A stretch of DNA of 58,274 nt from Ornithinibacillus scapharcae TW25 (GCF_000190475.1 NZ_AEWH01000018.1:1-58274); one strand, 5' to 3'. Positions 7,391-21,444 are shown, numbered from the stretch's first letter. Translations and numbers: made by a program. Notes: generated from the sequence alone by a model not told the origin.

Positions 7391-8074
7391 ATGAATTTAC
7401 GCGAAAAGTATAACATCCCGAATGACAGTATTATAACTATCGCTGGGACTGTTGGTGTTGGAAAATCAACCATGACAAAAGCATTAGCAAATGCTTTAAA
7501 TTTTAAAACTTCATTTGAAAAGGTAGACACCAATCCTTATCTTGAGAAATTTTATGCTGATTTTGAACGTTGGAGCTTCCATCTACAAATATATTTCCTA
7601 GCTGAACGCTTTAAGGAACAAAAGAAAATCTTCGAATATGGTGGTGGATTCGTTCAAGACCGCTCTATTTACGAAGACACTGGTATCTTTGCTAAAATGC
7701 ACTTTGATAATGGCACAATGTCCAAAACCGATTATGAAACATATACAAGTCTTTTTGAATCCATGGTCATGACACCTTATTTTCCACATCCTGACCTCTT
7801 AATTTATTTAGAGGGATCATTTGATGAGGTATTACGTCGAATTCAAGAACGTGGTCGTGAGATGGAAAAGAGTACACCAGTTTCTTATTGGGAAGAAATG
7901 TACAATCGCTATGAAAATTGGATTAACAATTTTAATGCATGTCCGATACTACGCATTAATATCTCTGATTATGATTTAATGAATGATAATACATCCATTG
8001 AACCAATCTTAGAGAAAATCGGTCATTTCATTCAACAATCCCGACGTTGGGAAACAAGAGAACTAATAAAATAA
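7391..8074 (+). CDS. dck: Deoxyadenosine/deoxycytidine kinase
   Basis: Phosphorylates deoxyadenosine and deoxycytidine for salvage. It has the P-loop GTVGVGKST, the ERWSFHLQIYFLAERFK segment, the QDRSIYEDTGIFA motif (the DRS substrate and catalytic site) and a late RGREME lid. It is close to B. subtilis Dck (YaaF) over its full length of 227 residues. A ribosome site (AAGGAG) lies just before the ATG. The paralogue dgk is immediately upstream, and a hairpin terminator follows. Confidence 0.95.
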   Translation: MNLREKYNIPNDSIITIAGTVGVGKSTMTKALANALNFKTSFEKVDTNPYLEKFYADFERWSFHLQIYFLAERFKEQKKIFEYGGGFVQDRSIYEDTGIFAKMHFDNGTMSKTDYETYTSLFESMVMTPYFPHPDLLIYLEGSFDEVLRRIQERGREMEKSTPVSYWEEMYNRYENWINNFNACPILRINISDYDLMNDNTSIEPILEKIGHFIQQSRRWETRELIK

Positions 8075-8082
8075 GCTTATGG

Positions 8083-8121
8083 ATAACGATGATACCTATT
8101 ACCGTATTATCGTTATTTTTT
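8083..8121 (+). terminator. Terminator after dgk-dck
   Basis: Stem ATAACGAT / ATCGTTAT followed by six T, nine bases after the dck stop. Confidence 0.7.
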
Positions 8122-8201
8122 GGTTAAAACGACATTTCATCCTGCTGTTCATAGGCATTTATACTATAATAGAAGTATAACGACGAAGGGAAGTATACAA
8201 C

Positions 8202-8930
8202 TTGGAAATCGAATTAAATCAACTGAAGCAAATTCGGAACGAAATTACTCGTTTAATGATGACTTACCAATTCGGTCTAGATGAAATGAATACCAAGCTA
8301 AATATATTACGAAGTGAATTTCAATATATACATGACTATAATCCAATTGAACATATTAAATCGCGAGTAAAATCTCCTGAAAGTATTTTTAAGAAGATCT
8401 ATCGGAAGAATCTACCGTTGAGCTTAGATTCTATCCGAGATAATATCCGTGATATTGCTGGAATACGCATTGTTTGCTCATTCCGATCTGACATCTATAA
8501 ATTATTAGATTTAATACAAAACCAGGAAGATGTTACAGTTGTCGATATAAAAGACTATATTCAACATCCGAAGCCAAACGGGTATCAGAGTTTACACCTT
8601 ATTGTAACCATCCCTGTTTTTCTCTCTGATCGTGTAGAGAATGTTTATGTTGAAATTCAAATCAGAACAGCTGCTATGGACTTCTGGGCAAGTCTGGAGC
8701 ATAAAATATATTATAAATATGATAAGGCTGTTCCTGAAGGGCTACGCAATGAATTGCTAGATGCAGCAATCGTGGCAACTGATTTAGATAGACGCATGGA
8801 AAAGCTTCACGATGAAATGAACGAAATTAAAGAAAAACATATTGCAGAAGAAGAATTGACTCGTATTGCGTTAAATAATGAAAACTATCATCTGCCATTA
8901 CCGCTTCTGAACTCTCTATTAGGAAAATAG
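8202..8930 (+). CDS. relP: Small alarmone synthetase (RelP/YwaC type)
   Basis: Makes (p)ppGpp from ATP and GDP/GTP; a single-domain synthetase without the hydrolase and regulatory domains of long Rel. Of 242 residues, it contains the YNPIEHIKSRVKSPESI, RDIAGIRIVCSF and HPKPNGYQSLHL motifs and the EIQIRT strand. It matches YwaC/SAS2 better than YjbM/RelQ because of the HGHNPIEHTKSRVK-like segment and the C-terminal helix. It starts with TTG, eight bases after GAAGGGAAG. It stands alone between dck and the tRNA-Ser gene with its own terminator. Small alarmone synthetases of this group are usually induced transcriptionally by cell-wall stress; no operator is obvious here. Confidence 0.9.
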   Translation: MEIELNQLKQIRNEITRLMMTYQFGLDEMNTKLNILRSEFQYIHDYNPIEHIKSRVKSPESIFKKIYRKNLPLSLDSIRDNIRDIAGIRIVCSFRSDIYKLLDLIQNQEDVTVVDIKDYIQHPKPNGYQSLHLIVTIPVFLSDRVENVYVEIQIRTAAMDFWASLEHKIYYKYDKAVPEGLRNELLDAAIVATDLDRRMEKLHDEMNEIKEKHIAEEELTRIALNNENYHLPLPLLNSLLGK

Positions 8931-8932
8931 AA

Positions 8933-8978
8933 AAAGAATCGTCTCACTTATGATAAGCGGGACGATTCTTTCGTTTTT
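8933..8978 (+). terminator. Terminator of relP
   Basis: Long stem AAGAATCGTC...GACGATTCTT ending in CGTTTTT, directly after the stop codon. Confidence 0.75.
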
Positions 8979-8983
8979 AATAT

Positions 8984-9014
8984 ACTAAAAAAACCACTAC
9001 AGTTTGTAGTGGTT
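8984..9014 (-). terminator. Terminator of tRNA-Ser
   Basis: Stem AAACCACTAC / GTAGTGGTTT with a T run on the minus strand, downstream of the tRNA-Ser 3' end. Confidence 0.75.
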
Positions 9015-9050
9015 TCCGTATCTCCAAATTTATGCGCTTTGTTTATTAAA

Positions 9051-9143
9051 TGGAGGAGGTAGAGGGATTCGAACCCCCGCGCGGTTTGACCCGCCTGTCG
9101 GTTTTCAAGACCGATCCCTTCAGCCAGACTTGGGTATACCTCC
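9051..9143 (-). tRNA. tRNA-Ser (anticodon UGA)
   Basis: A 93-nt type II tRNA with encoded CCA and acceptor stem GGAGGTA / TACCTCC. The anticodon loop is CTTGAAA (TGA), and the long variable arm (CAGGCGGGTCAAACCGC..) is typical of serine tRNAs. It lies next to serS on the same strand. Confidence 0.95.
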
Positions 9144-9265
9144 CTAACAACAAATATTAATATACCGTATTTGAATTTCAATGTCAACGAATTTTAGCAC
9201 TTTTTTTGTCGAAAATAAATAAAAAACTTTTCCAATTTGAGTGATAATTTTTGAAGTTGATAGGT

Positions 9266-9298
9266 CTATACAGTGGGGAATAGCTCCCCACTGTATAG
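9266..9298. terminator. Perfect 14-bp hairpin after serS
   Basis: CTATACAGTGGGGA pairs with TCCCCACTGTATAG around a five-base loop, ten bases beyond the serS stop. No long T run follows, so its terminator strength is uncertain, but the position fits the end of the serS transcript. Confidence 0.55.
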
Positions 9299-9307
9299 AT
9301 AAATAGC

Positions 9308-10582
9308 TTACTTAATTACCTCTACTCCACCCATGTATGGTACTAATACTTTTGGAACTTTGATAGAGCCATCTTCTTGTTGGTAATTTTCAATAATTGC
9401 TGTTACGGTACGTCCAATTGCTAGGCCAGATCCGTTTAGTGTGTGAACAAACTCTGGTTTGCTATCTGCTCCTCTTCTAAAGCGAATACCAGCACGTCTC
9501 GCTTGGAAGTCTTCAAAATTTGAGCAAGAAGAGATTTCACGGTATGTTTCTTGACTAGGAATCCATACTTCAATATCGTATTTCTTCGCAGCAGTAAAAC
9601 CTAAATCTCCTGTACACATACTCATCACACGATATGGTAGTTCAAGTAGCTGTAGTACTTTTTCTGCATGACCAGTTAATTCCTCTAACACTCCATAAGA
9701 ATCCTCTGGTTTTACAAATTGAACTAATTCCACCTTGTTAAATTGGTGCTGACGAATTAATCCACGTGTATCACGACCAGCAGACCCCGCTTCAGAACGG
9801 AAGCTACCACTGAAGGCAACATATTTTATCGGAAGGCTATCCACATTTAAAATTTCTTCACGATGGTAGTTTGTAACAGGTACTTCTGCAGTTGGAACCA
9901 TGAAATAATCCCAATCCTCTAATTTAAATGCATCCTCTTCAAATTTTGGAAGCTGTCCTGTTCCCGTCATACTTGCACGGTTCACAATTGTCGGTGGAAG
10001 CATTTCTTGATAGCCATGTTCATCAGAATGTAAGTCCATCATAAAGCTCCATAAAGCACGTTCTAATCTCGCTCCAAGACCTTTATAGAACACGAAGCGG
10101 CTTCCGGTTACTTTGCTTGCTCGTTCAAAATCTAGAATATCTAAATTCGTTGCCACATCCCAATGGGGTTGAACTTCAAAGTCAAAGCTAGGAATCTCTC
10201 CCCATGTACGTGCGACAATATTATCATCTTCACTTTCACCGACCGGAACACTTTCATGTGGGATATTTGGAATAGATAACATAATGGTTTCTAATGTTTC
10301 TTCAATTCCTCTTAGCTCGTCATCAAATTCCTTAATTTGATCACCAACTTCACGCATTTCCTTAATCGCCGCTTCAGCATCCTTTTTCTCTTTCTTCAAT
10401 TGTGAGATTTGCTTCGTAACCTCGTTACGTTTTGCTTTTAGAGTCTCCGTTTTATTAATTAGTTCACGACGTCTTTCATCTAATTCACCGAAACGGTCTA
10501 ATTCGGATAAGTCTTCACCACGGTGTTGTAATTTCCCTTTTACTTCCTCAAAGTGATTACGTAAATATTTCATGTCTAGCAT
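9308..10582 (-). CDS. serS: Seryl-tRNA synthetase
   Basis: Class II synthetase charging tRNA-Ser (and tRNA-Sec where present). The N-terminal two-helix coiled arm (about residues 25-105) binds the long variable arm of the tRNA. The catalytic core has motif 2 ([21 protein letters not shown]) and motif 3 ([14 protein letters not shown]). The length of 424 matches B. subtilis SerS. The ATG at 10582 follows AGGAGG. Expression is controlled by the serine T-box leader directly upstream. The pdxST genes that separate dacA and serS in B. subtilis are absent. Confidence 0.97.
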   Translation of the reverse strand: MLDMKYLRNHFEEVKGKLQHRGEDLSELDRFGELDERRRELINKTETLKAKRNEVTKQISQLKKEKKDAEAAIKEMREVGDQIKEFDDELRGIEETLETIMLSIPNIPHESVPVGESEDDNIVARTWGEIPSFDFEVQPHWDVATNLDILDFERASKVTGSRFVFYKGLGARLERALWSFMMDLHSDEHGYQEMLPPTIVNRASMTGTGQLPKFEEDAFKLEDWDYFMVPTAEVPVTNYHREEILNVDSLPIKYVAFSGSFRSEAGSAGRDTRGLIRQHQFNKVELVQFVKPEDSYGVLEELTGHAEKVLQLLELPYRVMSMCTGDLGFTAAKKYDIEVWIPSQETYREISSCSNFEDFQARRAGIRFRRGADSKPEFVHTLNGSGLAIGRTVTAIIENYQQEDGSIKVPKVLVPYMGGVEVIK

Positions 10583-10616
10583 CCTAAATTCCTCCTAATT
10601 TTTTATACAAAAATAC

Positions 10617-10860
10617 AAAAAACTCCCGTCCCAAAAATAGGGACGAGAGTTTATATTCCCGCGTTGCCACCCTTGTTGAAGAGTTTCCTCTTCCGGCTTT
10701 AATCGTGTTAACGGTACGGCGCCGGGTTTACCTACTATTTGTTCAGTAAACCAGTTCAAGGATGGATTCACAGTATTCTTCCATCGATTCACACCAACCA
10801 TCGACTCTCTTGAAGAAAGGGATACTGCTACTATTTCCTATCATAACTATTGACATGCAT
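10617..10860 (-). promoter_or_regulatory. T-box leader of serS (serine, specifier UCC)
   Basis: The conserved T-box sequence AGGGTGGCAACGCGG lies at 10658-10674, followed by the terminator stem AAACTC(T/C)CGTCCC...GGGACG(A/G)GAGTTT and a T run (10617-10653). In stem I the S-turn signature GAA precedes UCC at 10764-10766, a serine codon followed by A, and the matching AGTA lies upstream near 10830. The leader should read through when uncharged tRNA-Ser binds. A spurious short ORF lies inside it. Confidence 0.92.
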
Positions 10861-10963
10861 TTTTAATTACAAAATATCATAGCTAATTTTCTACATAATT
10901 GCAAGTTTTATTCCTAAACTATCGTAAAAAATAGGCTATCTAGTCATTTCTAATTCCTACAGC

Positions 10964-12298
10964 TTAAGAAAACCAACCTTTGACTGTATCCACTATAGAA
11001 GAGAAAATTCCACTAAAGAAGTCACCTACTGCACCTAGTGCAAGCATGAACCAGTTTGATTTTTCTACTGCCTCATCTGTTACTAAATCAACAGTAGTTG
11101 TTTCTGCATTAAAGATATAACCATGTTCCCCTTCACCAGTATATACTAGCTCAGCATAACCAATCTTTTCTCCCTTTTTAATAGGAGCTACTAGTTCGCC
11201 TTCTTTGTTTAGCTTGTCTTCATCAATGTGGTACTTCACTTCATATAACTCTTCTTCTCCACTCTTAATCGGTATCGTGAAACCTTCGCTAAGAGAAATG
11301 CTTACGGTATCTTCTTTACCTTTCGAGATTGGAAGAGTTTTTTGATCTTTTAACTGATATCCTTGTGGGAATAGCTCTTTTGTATTAAATTGGCTAAATC
11401 CATAATCCATTAAACGTGCCGTTTGCTCAAAACGAGCTTCTTTACTATCTGTACGCATCACTACTGATATTAGTCTTCTTCCGTCACGTTCAGCTGTTCC
11501 AGTGAAAGTATAACCAGCAAGGCCTGTATAGCCGGTTTTCAAGCCATCCATACCTTCATAGTAGAACTGTTTTAAATACGATGCTTCATGTGGAAGCATC
11601 CAGTTTAAGTTCTCTACCTTATACCCTTCAAACTCATCCTCTATTCGACTAGAGATATCAAGTGCATGTGGAAAATCATTAATCAAATTATATGCTAATA
11701 AGGCTAATGAACGTGCAGATAAAAGGTTAGAACCGTTTGGATCTGTACCTTCTGGATAATTTTCACCAAGTGAGCTGTTTTCTAATCCAGTAGAATTTAC
11801 AAATTGAGCATCAGGAAGGCCCATTTCTTCTGCCTTCTTATTCATGCGCTTCACAAATTCTCCTTCAGAACCTGCAATTAATTCTGCAAGTGCAATGGAA
11901 GTTCCATTATCAGAGAAAATTGCCATTGCCTCATATAACTCTTTAACAGAGTAGGCTTTATCTTGTGTTAAACCAATCCCTGAAAACTCAGGATTAGCTG
12001 AAATACTATATGCATAATCACTTATTTGTGTAGTAGTTTCCCAAGTAATTTCCCCATTATCAATTGCTTCCAAAACAAGATATTCCGTCATCATTTTTGT
12101 CATACTTGCTGGTGGAAGTGCAATATCAGGGCTTTTGGCAAATAGTACTTTCCCTGTTTCCGCATCAACTAATATAGCTGACTCAGCATCTAATTCTAAT
12201 TCTGCTGCTTGTATCATCAATGGTTGTGTTATGAATGATGTCATTGTAAGAAGTACTACAAGAACCATCATAAAGACTCTTGAATAGATCTGTTTCAC
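10964..12298 (-). CDS. dacA: D-alanyl-D-alanine carboxypeptidase (PBP5)
   Basis: Trims the terminal D-Ala from peptidoglycan stem peptides on the outer face of the membrane. A signal peptide (residues 1-31, cleaved near IQAAE) is followed by the active-site motifs SMTK (S about 66), SDN (in IFSDNGTS) and KTG (LKTGYTG). The C-terminal domain ends in an amphipathic anchor helix (FFSGIFSSIVDTVKGWFS). It starts with GTG at 12298, and a GGTGGAGG ribosome site lies rather far upstream. It is preceded by guaB and followed by serS, as in B. subtilis apart from the missing pdxST. Confidence 0.95.
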   Translation of the reverse strand: MKQIYSRVFMMVLVVLLTMTSFITQPLMIQAAELELDAESAILVDAETGKVLFAKSPDIALPPASMTKMMTEYLVLEAIDNGEITWETTTQISDYAYSISANPEFSGIGLTQDKAYSVKELYEAMAIFSDNGTSIALAELIAGSEGEFVKRMNKKAEEMGLPDAQFVNSTGLENSSLGENYPEGTDPNGSNLLSARSLALLAYNLINDFPHALDISSRIEDEFEGYKVENLNWMLPHEASYLKQFYYEGMDGLKTGYTGLAGYTFTGTAERDGRRLISVVMRTDSKEARFEQTARLMDYGFSQFNTKELFPQGYQLKDQKTLPISKGKEDTVSISLSEGFTIPIKSGEEELYEVKYHIDEDKLNKEGELVAPIKKGEKIGYAELVYTGEGEHGYIFNAETTTVDLVTDEAVEKSNWFMLALGAVGDFFSGIFSSIVDTVKGWFS

Positions 12299-12377
12299 TT
12301 TTTTTCTTAACCTCCACCCTATTTTTTCATTCTTTTTTTTACGAACACCCTTAGTATTTTATCATATCTCAGAAGAA

Positions 12378-12404
12378 AAAAATAGACGGGCTAAAAAGCC
12401 CATC
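12378..12404 (-). terminator. Terminator of guaB
   Basis: Stem GATGGGCT / AGCCCGTC followed on the minus strand by a T run, between guaB and dacA. Confidence 0.75.
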
Positions 12405-12426
12405 TTCAGTTTTTCTCTAGTAATAT

Positions 12427-13998
<1,572 letters not shown>

Positions 13999-14082
13999 TT
14001 AGGAACATTTTCAATAACAGAAACACTACAAATTAAAGTTGATATATTCTAATTTTTCTATCAAAAGAGAAGGTAATTTGGC

Positions 14083-15045
14083 ATGCATTTTCATGATGAC
14101 CCTAAAATGATATTTACCTATTTACAATCACAGCAAACAGCGCAAAATTTTTTGTTAGAATGCTATAAACAACTACATGATGTAGATGCTGAACGAAAAA
14201 GCTATGAAAACTGTAATGTATTTATGTATTGTTTAAATCATGGTATGGAATATTATCGTGCAGGGGAAAAAGTAGATATCGTACTGAAGCCAGTTATGTA
14301 TTTTTATGGAATGGCACATTTATTAAAGGCATGCTTATTGATAAAGCGGCCAGACTATCCAGAATCAACCTCTGTCCTAGCTCACGGAGTATCCACTAGA
14401 AAGCGTAAAAAGAAGGACTATAACTTCCTCGAGGATGAAGTAAAAGTTCAATATAAAGGTCTTTTCCCTTATTTCTCAGAGCATTTATTTCGCATTAACA
14501 AGCTTCCCTTTGAAAAAATTACGATGAATGATTTACTTCGTTTAATACCAGAACTAATCCCTTATTATGATATCGAACAGAATACGAGCTTAGTGAAAGT
14601 TGGAAAAGTAGGGGAAAATATACTCTCCATTCCTACACTTCTCTGTGATCATTATCATATGACTGAAAATGCACTCTTAAAAAAACTTAATGCCTATGTA
14701 CCAACTATTGTAGAGAGTCGTCAGAAAGCAGAAAATGTTATTGTCGTTCTAGGGGATGCTCTTTCCTACACCATTAGTCCTTTCCAAGTAGATATGAAAG
14801 AGAATATATATTTACCAACAGACCGTGAAATGTTTTTCCCCATATCAGAAGTCATGGTCCATTATTTACTGCTATATAATCTTAGTATGTTATCTCGTTA
14901 TGAGGCAGAATGGTGGGGAGAATTACTAGCAACCAAGCCAGACAAAGACTACCCATTTATATCAAGTTTTTTAGATATTACACAAGTAAAGATACCAATG
15001 ATTATTAGTAAATTTCTTATAAAGAATATGACTGGACATAATTGA
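14083..15045 (+). CDS. yaaC: YaaC-like protein of unknown function
   Basis: A 320-residue soluble protein next to guaB in the place where B. subtilis has yaaC, to which it looks related in length and position. No catalytic motif is visible. It contains several aromatic-rich stretches (NVFMYCLNHGMEYYRAGEK) and a basic RKRKKKDYN segment. It starts with ATG behind AGAAGG. Divergent from guaB, it converges on the HD-GYP gene across a GC-rich repeat. Function unknown. Confidence 0.8.
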   Translation: MHFHDDPKMIFTYLQSQQTAQNFLLECYKQLHDVDAERKSYENCNVFMYCLNHGMEYYRAGEKVDIVLKPVMYFYGMAHLLKACLLIKRPDYPESTSVLAHGVSTRKRKKKDYNFLEDEVKVQYKGLFPYFSEHLFRINKLPFEKITMNDLLRLIPELIPYYDIEQNTSLVKVGKVGENILSIPTLLCDHYHMTENALLKKLNAYVPTIVESRQKAENVIVVLGDALSYTISPFQVDMKENIYLPTDREMFFPISEVMVHYLLLYNLSMLSRYEAEWWGELLATKPDKDYPFISSFLDITQVKIPMIISKFLIKNMTGHN

Positions 15046-15104
15046 GTTTTATAACTTCAATGTTGATATTCGGTCATACTAGCACTGGAAATATACATAG
15101 ACTC

Positions 15105-15325
15105 CTTGAAAAAGAGGCACTTTTTCTGCGTGCGACGAGCCGCTGACGTAGCGTTTCTTGTCCTGCGGGAGGGATAGGCATCGGTGAGACCCCGCAGGAG
15201 CGAAGCTCTGAGGAGGCTCACCAGCCGCCCGCGGCAAGGTAGACACTGCGAGGTTCTTTCGAGCAGATGTCGCCCCTGTGCTGGAAGTGGAAGCGGAGTA
15301 AATTTCCGGGGCGGGTTTTTACGCC
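15105..15325. repeat. GC-rich structured intergenic repeat element
   Basis: About 220 bases much richer in G+C than its surroundings, between the converging yaaC and HD-GYP genes. It is full of inverted repeats: CCTGCGGG with CCCGCAGG, GTGAG...CTCAC enclosing GAGCGAAGCTC, and GCCGC-CC-GCGGC. The phrase GTGAGACCCCGCAGGAGCG recalls a dispersed extragenic repeat that I know from many Bacillaceae genomes; its function is unknown. An open frame on the minus strand here is a by-product of base composition. Confidence 0.6.
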
Positions 15326-15371
15326 AAACCAATGTTTTTTATTTTTGAACATACAATACTAGTAAAATTTA

Positions 15372-16469
15372 TTATAGTATTTCACTAATATGCAAATCTG
15401 GCTGGTTACTCAATGTAATAATATCGCCATTATCCAATTTAACAATTGGCCTTGTTGGATTATGCTGCTCAATAAAGACAATCTCACCAGTTTGATCATT
15501 TGATAATAATACTTTCGTACCCATTGAGAAGTTAGCAATGGCCTTCACAAAAATTTGAACAACCCTTGGATCTAATTTACTAAACTGCTCTTTCTGTAAT
15601 TCCTCTATAACTTTAAATGGTGACTGTTTCTTACGGTAGAGTCTTTCACTAGTCATCGCATGATAAATATCACAAACAGCAATAATTCGAGCGAATGAAT
15701 GAATTTTTTCCTTTGATAACCCAAGTGGATAACCACTTCCATCAATCCGTTCATGATGTTGAAGAACAGCAAGTTTTACCGTATAGGGAATAGAAGCAAC
15801 ATGCTCTATCATACGATAGGAGTATGTTGGATGCTTTCTAATTTCTTCTAGTTCCTCATTGGTTAACAATCCTTCCTTTTTGAAAGCAAAGGAATCAAGT
15901 CTAGCCATACCAGCATCACTTAGCAACCCTGCTAGTCCAATTTGGAACCATTCTCCTTTTTGGTAACCCATTTTCTTCCCTAAATACGCACTTAAGACAG
16001 AAATTGCCACACTATGATGATAGAAATAATCCTTCTTATCCACATATTGATGAAGGGTATAAACAGCTGAGCCGATATCATCCATTCTATTGATAAGAGG
16101 GACAATCAGATTGCGTACAGTCAAACTATCAAATAGAGTATTTTTTCTCCAGGAGTTAAATAAATTCTTATACTCTTCTACTACGGAGATATAATGCTCC
16201 TCAAAAGAGAGTTCTGTTACATTTCGAGTAGTTTCCGATGATGACGTTTCTTCTGTCTTTTCTTCATTCATTACTGGATTAGGGCGGAATAACTTCCCAT
16301 CACTCAACCGTTCTGAAACATCTACCTGATCGATTAAAAAGTTATGTAACACCGTAATATGCTCTTCCGTCAAAACAGTATTTTCTGGGATTATTGGTCG
16401 ATTGGTTTTTCCTTTTACATCCCGTAATAGAACACAGCCTGGGACTAGTTGTCCTTTGGAAACTCGCAT
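15372..16469 (-). CDS. HD-GYP domain protein with altered HD motif
   Basis: 365 residues. The N-terminal 110 form a beta-rich region (SKGQLVPGCVLLRDV..), then an HD-GYP domain (about 140-320) with HHSVAIS, HPTYSYRMIEH, QHHERIDGSGYP and DIYHAMTSERLYR, and a short C-terminal beta domain. HD-GYP proteins hydrolyse cyclic di-GMP. The usual HD pair is LLSDAG here, so the metal-binding His is replaced by Ser while Asp stays; activity may be reduced or lost. The ATG follows AGGGGGGAAG. It sits directly after gyrA, where B. subtilis has an rRNA operon. Confidence 0.85.
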   Translation of the reverse strand: MRVSKGQLVPGCVLLRDVKGKTNRPIIPENTVLTEEHITVLHNFLIDQVDVSERLSDGKLFRPNPVMNEEKTEETSSSETTRNVTELSFEEHYISVVEEYKNLFNSWRKNTLFDSLTVRNLIVPLINRMDDIGSAVYTLHQYVDKKDYFYHHSVAISVLSAYLGKKMGYQKGEWFQIGLAGLLSDAGMARLDSFAFKKEGLLTNEELEEIRKHPTYSYRMIEHVASIPYTVKLAVLQHHERIDGSGYPLGLSKEKIHSFARIIAVCDIYHAMTSERLYRKKQSPFKVIEELQKEQFSKLDPRVVQIFVKAIANFSMGTKVLLSNDQTGEIVFIEQHNPTRPIVKLDNGDIITLSNQPDLHISEIL

Positions 16470-16496
16470 TTTCTTCCCCCCTATAATGGATAAGAA

Positions 16497-16524
16497 GACG
16501 GAGGAAAATATTCACTCCGTCACT
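16497..16524. terminator. Hairpin between gyrA and the HD-GYP gene
   Basis: GACGGAG pairs with CTCCGTC twelve bases past the gyrA stop, probably ending or weakening the gyrase transcript. Confidence 0.45.
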
Positions 16525-16536
16525 TAGTTCATCTAT

Positions 16537-19047
16537 TTATTCTTCATCTGAGGTAGATTCGTTCATTTCAATAGATTCTGTTGCTACTTCATCTATTGAT
16601 TCTTCCTCTTCTTCATCTTCACGGTCGATTTTAGCAACTGTTGCTACCTCTTCACCTTCTTGTAGACGAATTAGACGTACTCCTCTTGTATTTCTACCTG
16701 TTTGTGAAATGCCTTCCACTGGGATACGAATTAATACACCAGCTGCTGTAATAAGCATGATATCTTCATCACCAGTTACAGCTTTCACAGAAACAATATC
16801 GCCAGTTTCCTCAGAAATTTTGGCCGTGAAGATACCTTTACCACCACGTTTGGTAATACGATATTGATCCTCAGGAGTTCTCTTACCAAGACCTTTATTC
16901 GTAACGTGTAGGATTTGAAGCCCTTCATCTAAGATCTCCATGGAAACTACTTCATCATCGTCTCGTAAGGAGATACCACGAACACCAGCTGCGGTTCTAC
17001 CCATTAATCTTACTTGTTCTTCTGGGAATCGAATGAGATATCCATGCTTGGTTGCAATCATAATATCCTTTGTACCATCCGTTAAACGTACCGAGATCAA
17101 CTCATCATCTTCTCGTAAGCCAAGTGCAATTAAGCCACCTTTACGGATATTAGCAAATTGGGACAATGATGTACGTTTAGAAATACCATGCTTTGTTGTA
17201 AAGAAGAAATTATATTCCTCTTTAAATTCATTAACGGATATGACAGCATTGATCCACTCTTCTTTTTCGATTTGAAGTAGATTAATAATCGGAAGGCCTT
17301 TAGCAGTACGGCTATATTCAGGGATTTCATAACCTTTTACTTTATATACCTTTCCTTTATTGGTAAAGAATAGAATCGTATCATGGGTAGATGTAGATAC
17401 TAGATGTTCCACAAAGTCATCTTCATTTGTTCCCATTCCTTGAATACCACGGCCACCACGTTTTTGAACACGATAAGTGGAGGATGGTAGGCGTTTAATA
17501 TAACCTTTATGGGTTAATGTAATGACAATATTTTCCTCTGGAATTAAATCTTCATCCTCGAAGAAGTCAGCGCCGCCAACCGTAATTTCTGTACGTCTCT
17601 TATCACCGTACTTTTCTTTGATTTCGGTTAATTCCTCACGAATGATTTGAAGTACTTTCTCTTCATCCGCTAAGACAGCTTTTAACTCTTCAATTAATCG
17701 TTGAAGTTCATTGTATTCATTCTCAATTTTTTCACGTTCTAAGCCTGTTAAACGTTGCAATCTCATATCAAGAATTGCTTGCGCTTGCTTTTCAGTAAGC
17801 TTAAAGCGTGTCATCAATCCTTCACGAGCCACATCAGCTGTTTTAGAATTACGAATTAATGAAATTACTTCATCCAAGTGATCAAGTGCAATTCGTAAAC
17901 CTTCTAGAATATGCGCTCTTGCCTCAGCTTTCTTTAATTCAAATTCTGTTCTTCGTCTGATAATAACTTTTTGGTGCTCTAAATAGTGGTATAGACACTC
18001 TTTAATATTTAGTACCTTAGGAATACCATTAACTAGCGCTAATGTATTTACTCCAAATGTTGTTTGTAAAGCGGTATATTTATATAAATTATTCAACAAT
18101 ACGTTAGCATTCACATCACGACGTAATTCCATAACGATACGCATACCATTACGGTCTGATTCGTCGCGTAGATCTGTTATCCCTTCAATACGCTTGTCAC
18201 GAACTAACTCTGCTATTTTTTCAATTAGCTTTGCTTTGTTCACTTGGTATGGAAGCTCCGTAACAAGGATAGTCGCCTTACCATTCGGATTTTCTTCAAT
18301 CTCAACCTTTGCTCGAACCGTAATCGATCCTCTACCAGTTTCATAGGCTCTACGGATACCGCTTCGTCCCATAATAATACCGGCAGTAGGGAAATCTGGT
18401 CCTGGTAAGTGATTTTCCATGATTTCATCAATCGTAATGTCTGGGTTTTCACTGACAGCTAGTACAGCATCAATAGTTTCACCTAGATTATGCGGCGGAA
18501 TGTTTGTCGCCATACCTACTGCTATACCAGAAGCACCGTTCACTAACAGGTTTGGAAAACGAGCAGGAAACACAACTGGTTCTCTTTCAGAACCATCATA
18601 GTTATCCTGGTAATCGATGGTATCTTTATTGATATCACGTAGTAATTCCATTGATATTTTGGACATTCTTGCTTCTGTATAACGCATCGCAGCAGCAGAG
18701 TCACCATCAACCGAACCAAAGTTACCATGACCATCTACTAGTGGGTTACGATAACTAAATGGCTGTGCCATACGAACCATTGCCTCGTAAACTGCTGAAT
18801 CACCGTGTGGGTGATACTTACCGATTACTTCCCCTACGATACGGGCAGATTTTTTGTATGCTTTATCCGAGTGCATACCTAAGTCATTCATTGCATATAA
18901 TATTCTACGATGCACTGGTTTCATCCCATCTCGAACATCTGGCAACGCACGAGAGACAATAACACTCATTGCATAATCTAAAAAGGAAGTTCTTACTTCC
19001 TGACTAATATTTATTTCTTGTACACTTTGACGTTCCTGATCCGCCAT
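16537..19047 (-). CDS. gyrA: DNA gyrase subunit A
   Basis: Breakage-reunion subunit of gyrase, which introduces negative supercoils. 836 residues. The catalytic tyrosine lies in [11 protein letters not shown], the quinolone-resistance region in [17 protein letters not shown], and the C-terminal beta-pinwheel carries the GyrA box ([12 protein letters not shown]). Position 83 (E. coli numbering) is Ser, the quinolone-sensitive residue. The tail is acidic ([13 protein letters not shown]). The ATG follows AGGAGG. It is downstream of gyrB in the same direction, separated by a hairpin-bearing gap of 166 bases. Confidence 0.98.
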   Translation of the reverse strand: MADQERQSVQEINISQEVRTSFLDYAMSVIVSRALPDVRDGMKPVHRRILYAMNDLGMHSDKAYKKSARIVGEVIGKYHPHGDSAVYEAMVRMAQPFSYRNPLVDGHGNFGSVDGDSAAAMRYTEARMSKISMELLRDINKDTIDYQDNYDGSEREPVVFPARFPNLLVNGASGIAVGMATNIPPHNLGETIDAVLAVSENPDITIDEIMENHLPGPDFPTAGIIMGRSGIRRAYETGRGSITVRAKVEIEENPNGKATILVTELPYQVNKAKLIEKIAELVRDKRIEGITDLRDESDRNGMRIVMELRRDVNANVLLNNLYKYTALQTTFGVNTLALVNGIPKVLNIKECLYHYLEHQKVIIRRRTEFELKKAEARAHILEGLRIALDHLDEVISLIRNSKTADVAREGLMTRFKLTEKQAQAILDMRLQRLTGLEREKIENEYNELQRLIEELKAVLADEEKVLQIIREELTEIKEKYGDKRRTEITVGGADFFEDEDLIPEENIVITLTHKGYIKRLPSSTYRVQKRGGRGIQGMGTNEDDFVEHLVSTSTHDTILFFTNKGKVYKVKGYEIPEYSRTAKGLPIINLLQIEKEEWINAVISVNEFKEEYNFFFTTKHGISKRTSLSQFANIRKGGLIALGLREDDELISVRLTDGTKDIMIATKHGYLIRFPEEQVRLMGRTAAGVRGISLRDDDEVVSMEILDEGLQILHVTNKGLGKRTPEDQYRITKRGGKGIFTAKISEETGDIVSVKAVTGDEDIMLITAAGVLIRIPVEGISQTGRNTRGVRLIRLQEGEEVATVAKIDREDEEEEESIDEVATESIEMNESTSDEE

Positions 19048-19157
19048 CGATTTTAAACCTCCTGAGTATGTCTTAGCCTATTAAATACTAGCTAGACATT
19101 TAGAAAACCCACATTGACTATTGATTTATGAATGTGCTAGTTTCCTTATTCTTTCCT

Positions 19158-19203
19158 AACGTAGAACGAAAAGCGACTATGCGCTTTTCGAAGCTTAGTT
19201 ACA
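19158..19203. other. Hairpin in the gyrB-gyrA gap
   Basis: CGAAAAGCG pairs with CGCTTTTCG around a six-base loop, with weaker pairing outside (TAAC..GTTA). It could attenuate readthrough or protect mRNA ends between the two gyrase genes. Confidence 0.4.
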
Positions 19204-19213
19204 ATCCTACTTA

Positions 19214-21444
<2,231 letters not shown>

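Noticed and set aside
8948-9187. 79-residue minus-strand ORF
   Set aside because: It covers the tRNA-Ser gene and its terminator.
10595-10801. 68-residue minus-strand ORF upstream of serS
   Set aside because: It lies wholly inside the T-box leader, whose RNA structure explains the sequence.
15057-15332. 91-residue minus-strand ORF, Arg/Pro-rich
   Set aside because: It is a by-product of the GC-rich repeat; no ribosome site and no resemblance to a protein.
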